Source: JBBTVI01 sp038063315
Lineage (GTDB): Bacteria > Patescibacteriota > Minisyncoccia > Sungbacterales > HO2-52-23
Reading direction: 5' to 3'
DNA: 6,131 nt
Assembly: GCA_038063315.1 (NCBI GenBank)
Contig: JBBTVI010000048.1
Span: 1 to 6,131, forward strand
Notes under the pieces: model-generated
What the model saw: the letters and a program-made list of their open reading frames with translations, nothing else
The model's database searches: none
Told to the model about the DNA's origin: nothing
In this document: positions 5,857 to 6,131 of the stretch, one piece after another
Layout of the letters: each line of letters starts with the position of its first letter
Position numbering within the stretch: the stretch's first letter is position 1
Translations under genes and position numbers: made by a program

Positions 5857-5887
5857 TAGGCGTTAGGCAGCTAGGCTTTAGGCGTTA
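5857..5887 (-). repeat. TAGGC-spaced repeat in the pilC leader
   Basis: Four copies of TAGGC (plus-strand reading) start at 5857, 5864, 5872 and 5879, at spacings of 7, 8 and 7. The first and last are part of the same 9-mer TAGGCGTTA. The tract occupies the whole 5' untranslated region expected from the pilC promoter. Function unknown; a protein-binding array or replication slippage tract are both possible. Confidence 0.6.
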
Positions 5888-5889
5888 CT

Positions 5890-5898
5890 ATTATACCA
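5890..5898 (-). promoter_or_regulatory. Extended -10 promoter of pilC
   Basis: The minus strand reads TGG-TATAAT, a perfect extended -10. Transcription should start near 5883, giving a leader of about 30 nt. No good -35 is found at the usual spacing, as expected when the TGn element compensates. Confidence 0.75.
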
Positions 5899-5903
5899 CA
5901 CTT

Positions 5904-5916
5904 CTTGCGCCGCAAG
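5904..5916. promoter_or_regulatory. Possible operator overlapping the pilC -35 region
   Basis: CTTGCG-C-CGCAAG is a perfect 13-bp palindrome. It covers the spacer and part of the -35 position of the pilC promoter, where a bound repressor would block polymerase. No regulator is encoded nearby, so this is a suggestion only. Confidence 0.3.
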
Positions 5917-5919
5917 GAT

Positions 5920-5946
5920 TTGTAATGCTACGATGGTGTGGATAAA
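5920..5946 (+). promoter_or_regulatory. Possible promoter of tRNA-Ser
   Basis: TTGTAA (5920-5925) and GATAAA (5941-5946) each match consensus at 4 of 6 positions with a 15-bp spacer, placing the start about 10 bases before the tRNA. It is divergent from the pilC promoter in the 5853-5964 gap. Weak boxes. Confidence 0.3.
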
Positions 5947-5964
5947 TCAAAAAGCACCGCCTTT

Positions 5965-6131
5965 GGAGAGGTGCGCCGACTGGGCGGAAAGATTGATGAT
6001 CTTTCCGCGGGATCGCTTCAAAAATACAACGAGTCCGCGAGTATTTAAGAAAAAGCGATCCCCGGGAAGGCAGCGGATTGCTAATCCGTCACGATGAAAG
6101 TCGTGTGTGGGTTCGACTCCCACCCTCTCCG
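5965..6131 (+). tRNA. tRNA-Ser(GCU) with a 79-nt D-loop insertion
   Basis: The acceptor stem GGAGAGG (5965-5971) pairs exactly with CCTCTCC (6124-6130), followed by discriminator G6131. The anticodon arm is 6073-6089 with loop TTGCTAA, anticodon GCT (6080-6082), reading AGC/AGU serine codons. A 5-bp long variable arm (CACGA/TCGTG, 6090-6105) marks a class II tRNA. The T-arm GTGGG-TTCGACT-CCCAC (6107-6123) is perfect. The D-stem GCC/GGC (5975-5977, 6069-6071) encloses GACTGG (5978-5983), then 79 extra bases, then CGGGAA (6063-6068). Removing the insert leaves an 88-nt tRNA with a 12-nt D-loop, normal for Ser. G18-G19 and the T-loop TTC that they contact are kept. Odd points: three bases (TGC) instead of two join the acceptor and D stems, and residue 15 is C. 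CCA would lie beyond the window. It could be functional with an expanded D-arm, spliced by an unknown route, or a disrupted copy. Confidence 0.85.
5984..6062 (+). other. Two tandem hairpins inserted in the tRNA D-loop
   Basis: The first hairpin is GCGGAAAGAT/ATCTTTCCGC (5984-5993 with 5999-6008), 10 perfect pairs with loop TGATG. The second, directly adjoining, is GGGATCGCTT/AAGCGATCCC (6009-6018 with 6053-6062), again 10 perfect pairs. Its 34-nt loop holds an inner AAATAC/GTATTT stem (6022-6027 with 6041-6046). Every base of the insert's boundary is paired, so it would stack as two arms on the D-stem. It is far too short for a group I or II intron and encodes no protein. Confidence 0.85.

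Noticed and set aside
5984..6062. Group I intron, hammerhead ribozyme or box C/D RNA inside the tRNA
   Set aside because: 79 nt is too short for a group I intron. The TTGATGA in the first loop resembles a hammerhead core or C box, but the partner GAAA core and a CTGA D box are absent and the bases lie in a simple hairpin.

Overview
This window looks like a chromosomal piece from a bacterium of roughly 50% GC that uses the standard code (TGA and TAA both act as stops). The gene set resembles the prepilin clusters of Candidate Phyla Radiation (Patescibacteria, Parcubacteria-like) genomes: a GspF/PilC platform protein beside several small prepilins, including a PilX-like protein with the AE(S/A)GxEDxxYR-type motif and a PilV-like protein with the EEGIEAMRVLRDNGW motif. 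The lineage is inferred from protein style only; no rRNA or marker gene is present. Almost no start codon has a Shine-Dalgarno sequence, and several starts lie directly behind a -10-like box, suggesting leaderless mRNAs.

Layout: 1-205 holds two interspersed REP-like inverted repeats and no gene. On the minus strand, read right to left, are a PilV-like prepilin (3812-3288), a long PilW-like prepilin with a parallel beta-helix domain inserted in its head (3165-1696) and a PilX-like protein (1513-206). The 182-bp gap between the last two is a concentric inverted repeat with a perfect 41-bp palindrome at its centre. The gap between the first two is another REP. A GspH/FimT-like pseudopilin (3805-4305) runs the other way, and its ATG overlaps the ATG of the PilV-like gene, so the two genes start inside one 8-bp sequence. 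Then come a 317-bp convergent gap with two REP elements and a pair of inverted 19-mers that begin in the last base of each flanking stop codon, and pilC (5852-4623, minus) with a consensus extended -10 promoter. The last 167 bases are a tRNA-Ser(GCU) gene whose D-loop carries a 79-nt insertion folding as two perfect 10-bp hairpins.

How the genes fit together: PilC is the inner-membrane platform of a type IV pilus or related pseudopilus machine. The four prepilin-like proteins would be minor or core subunits processed by a prepilin peptidase and moved by ATPases encoded outside this window. The beta-helix pilin is a good candidate for a tip-displayed binding module. The most unusual items are the D-loop insertion in tRNA-Ser, the beta-helix insertion in a pilin, the overlapping divergent starts and the concentric inverted repeat.
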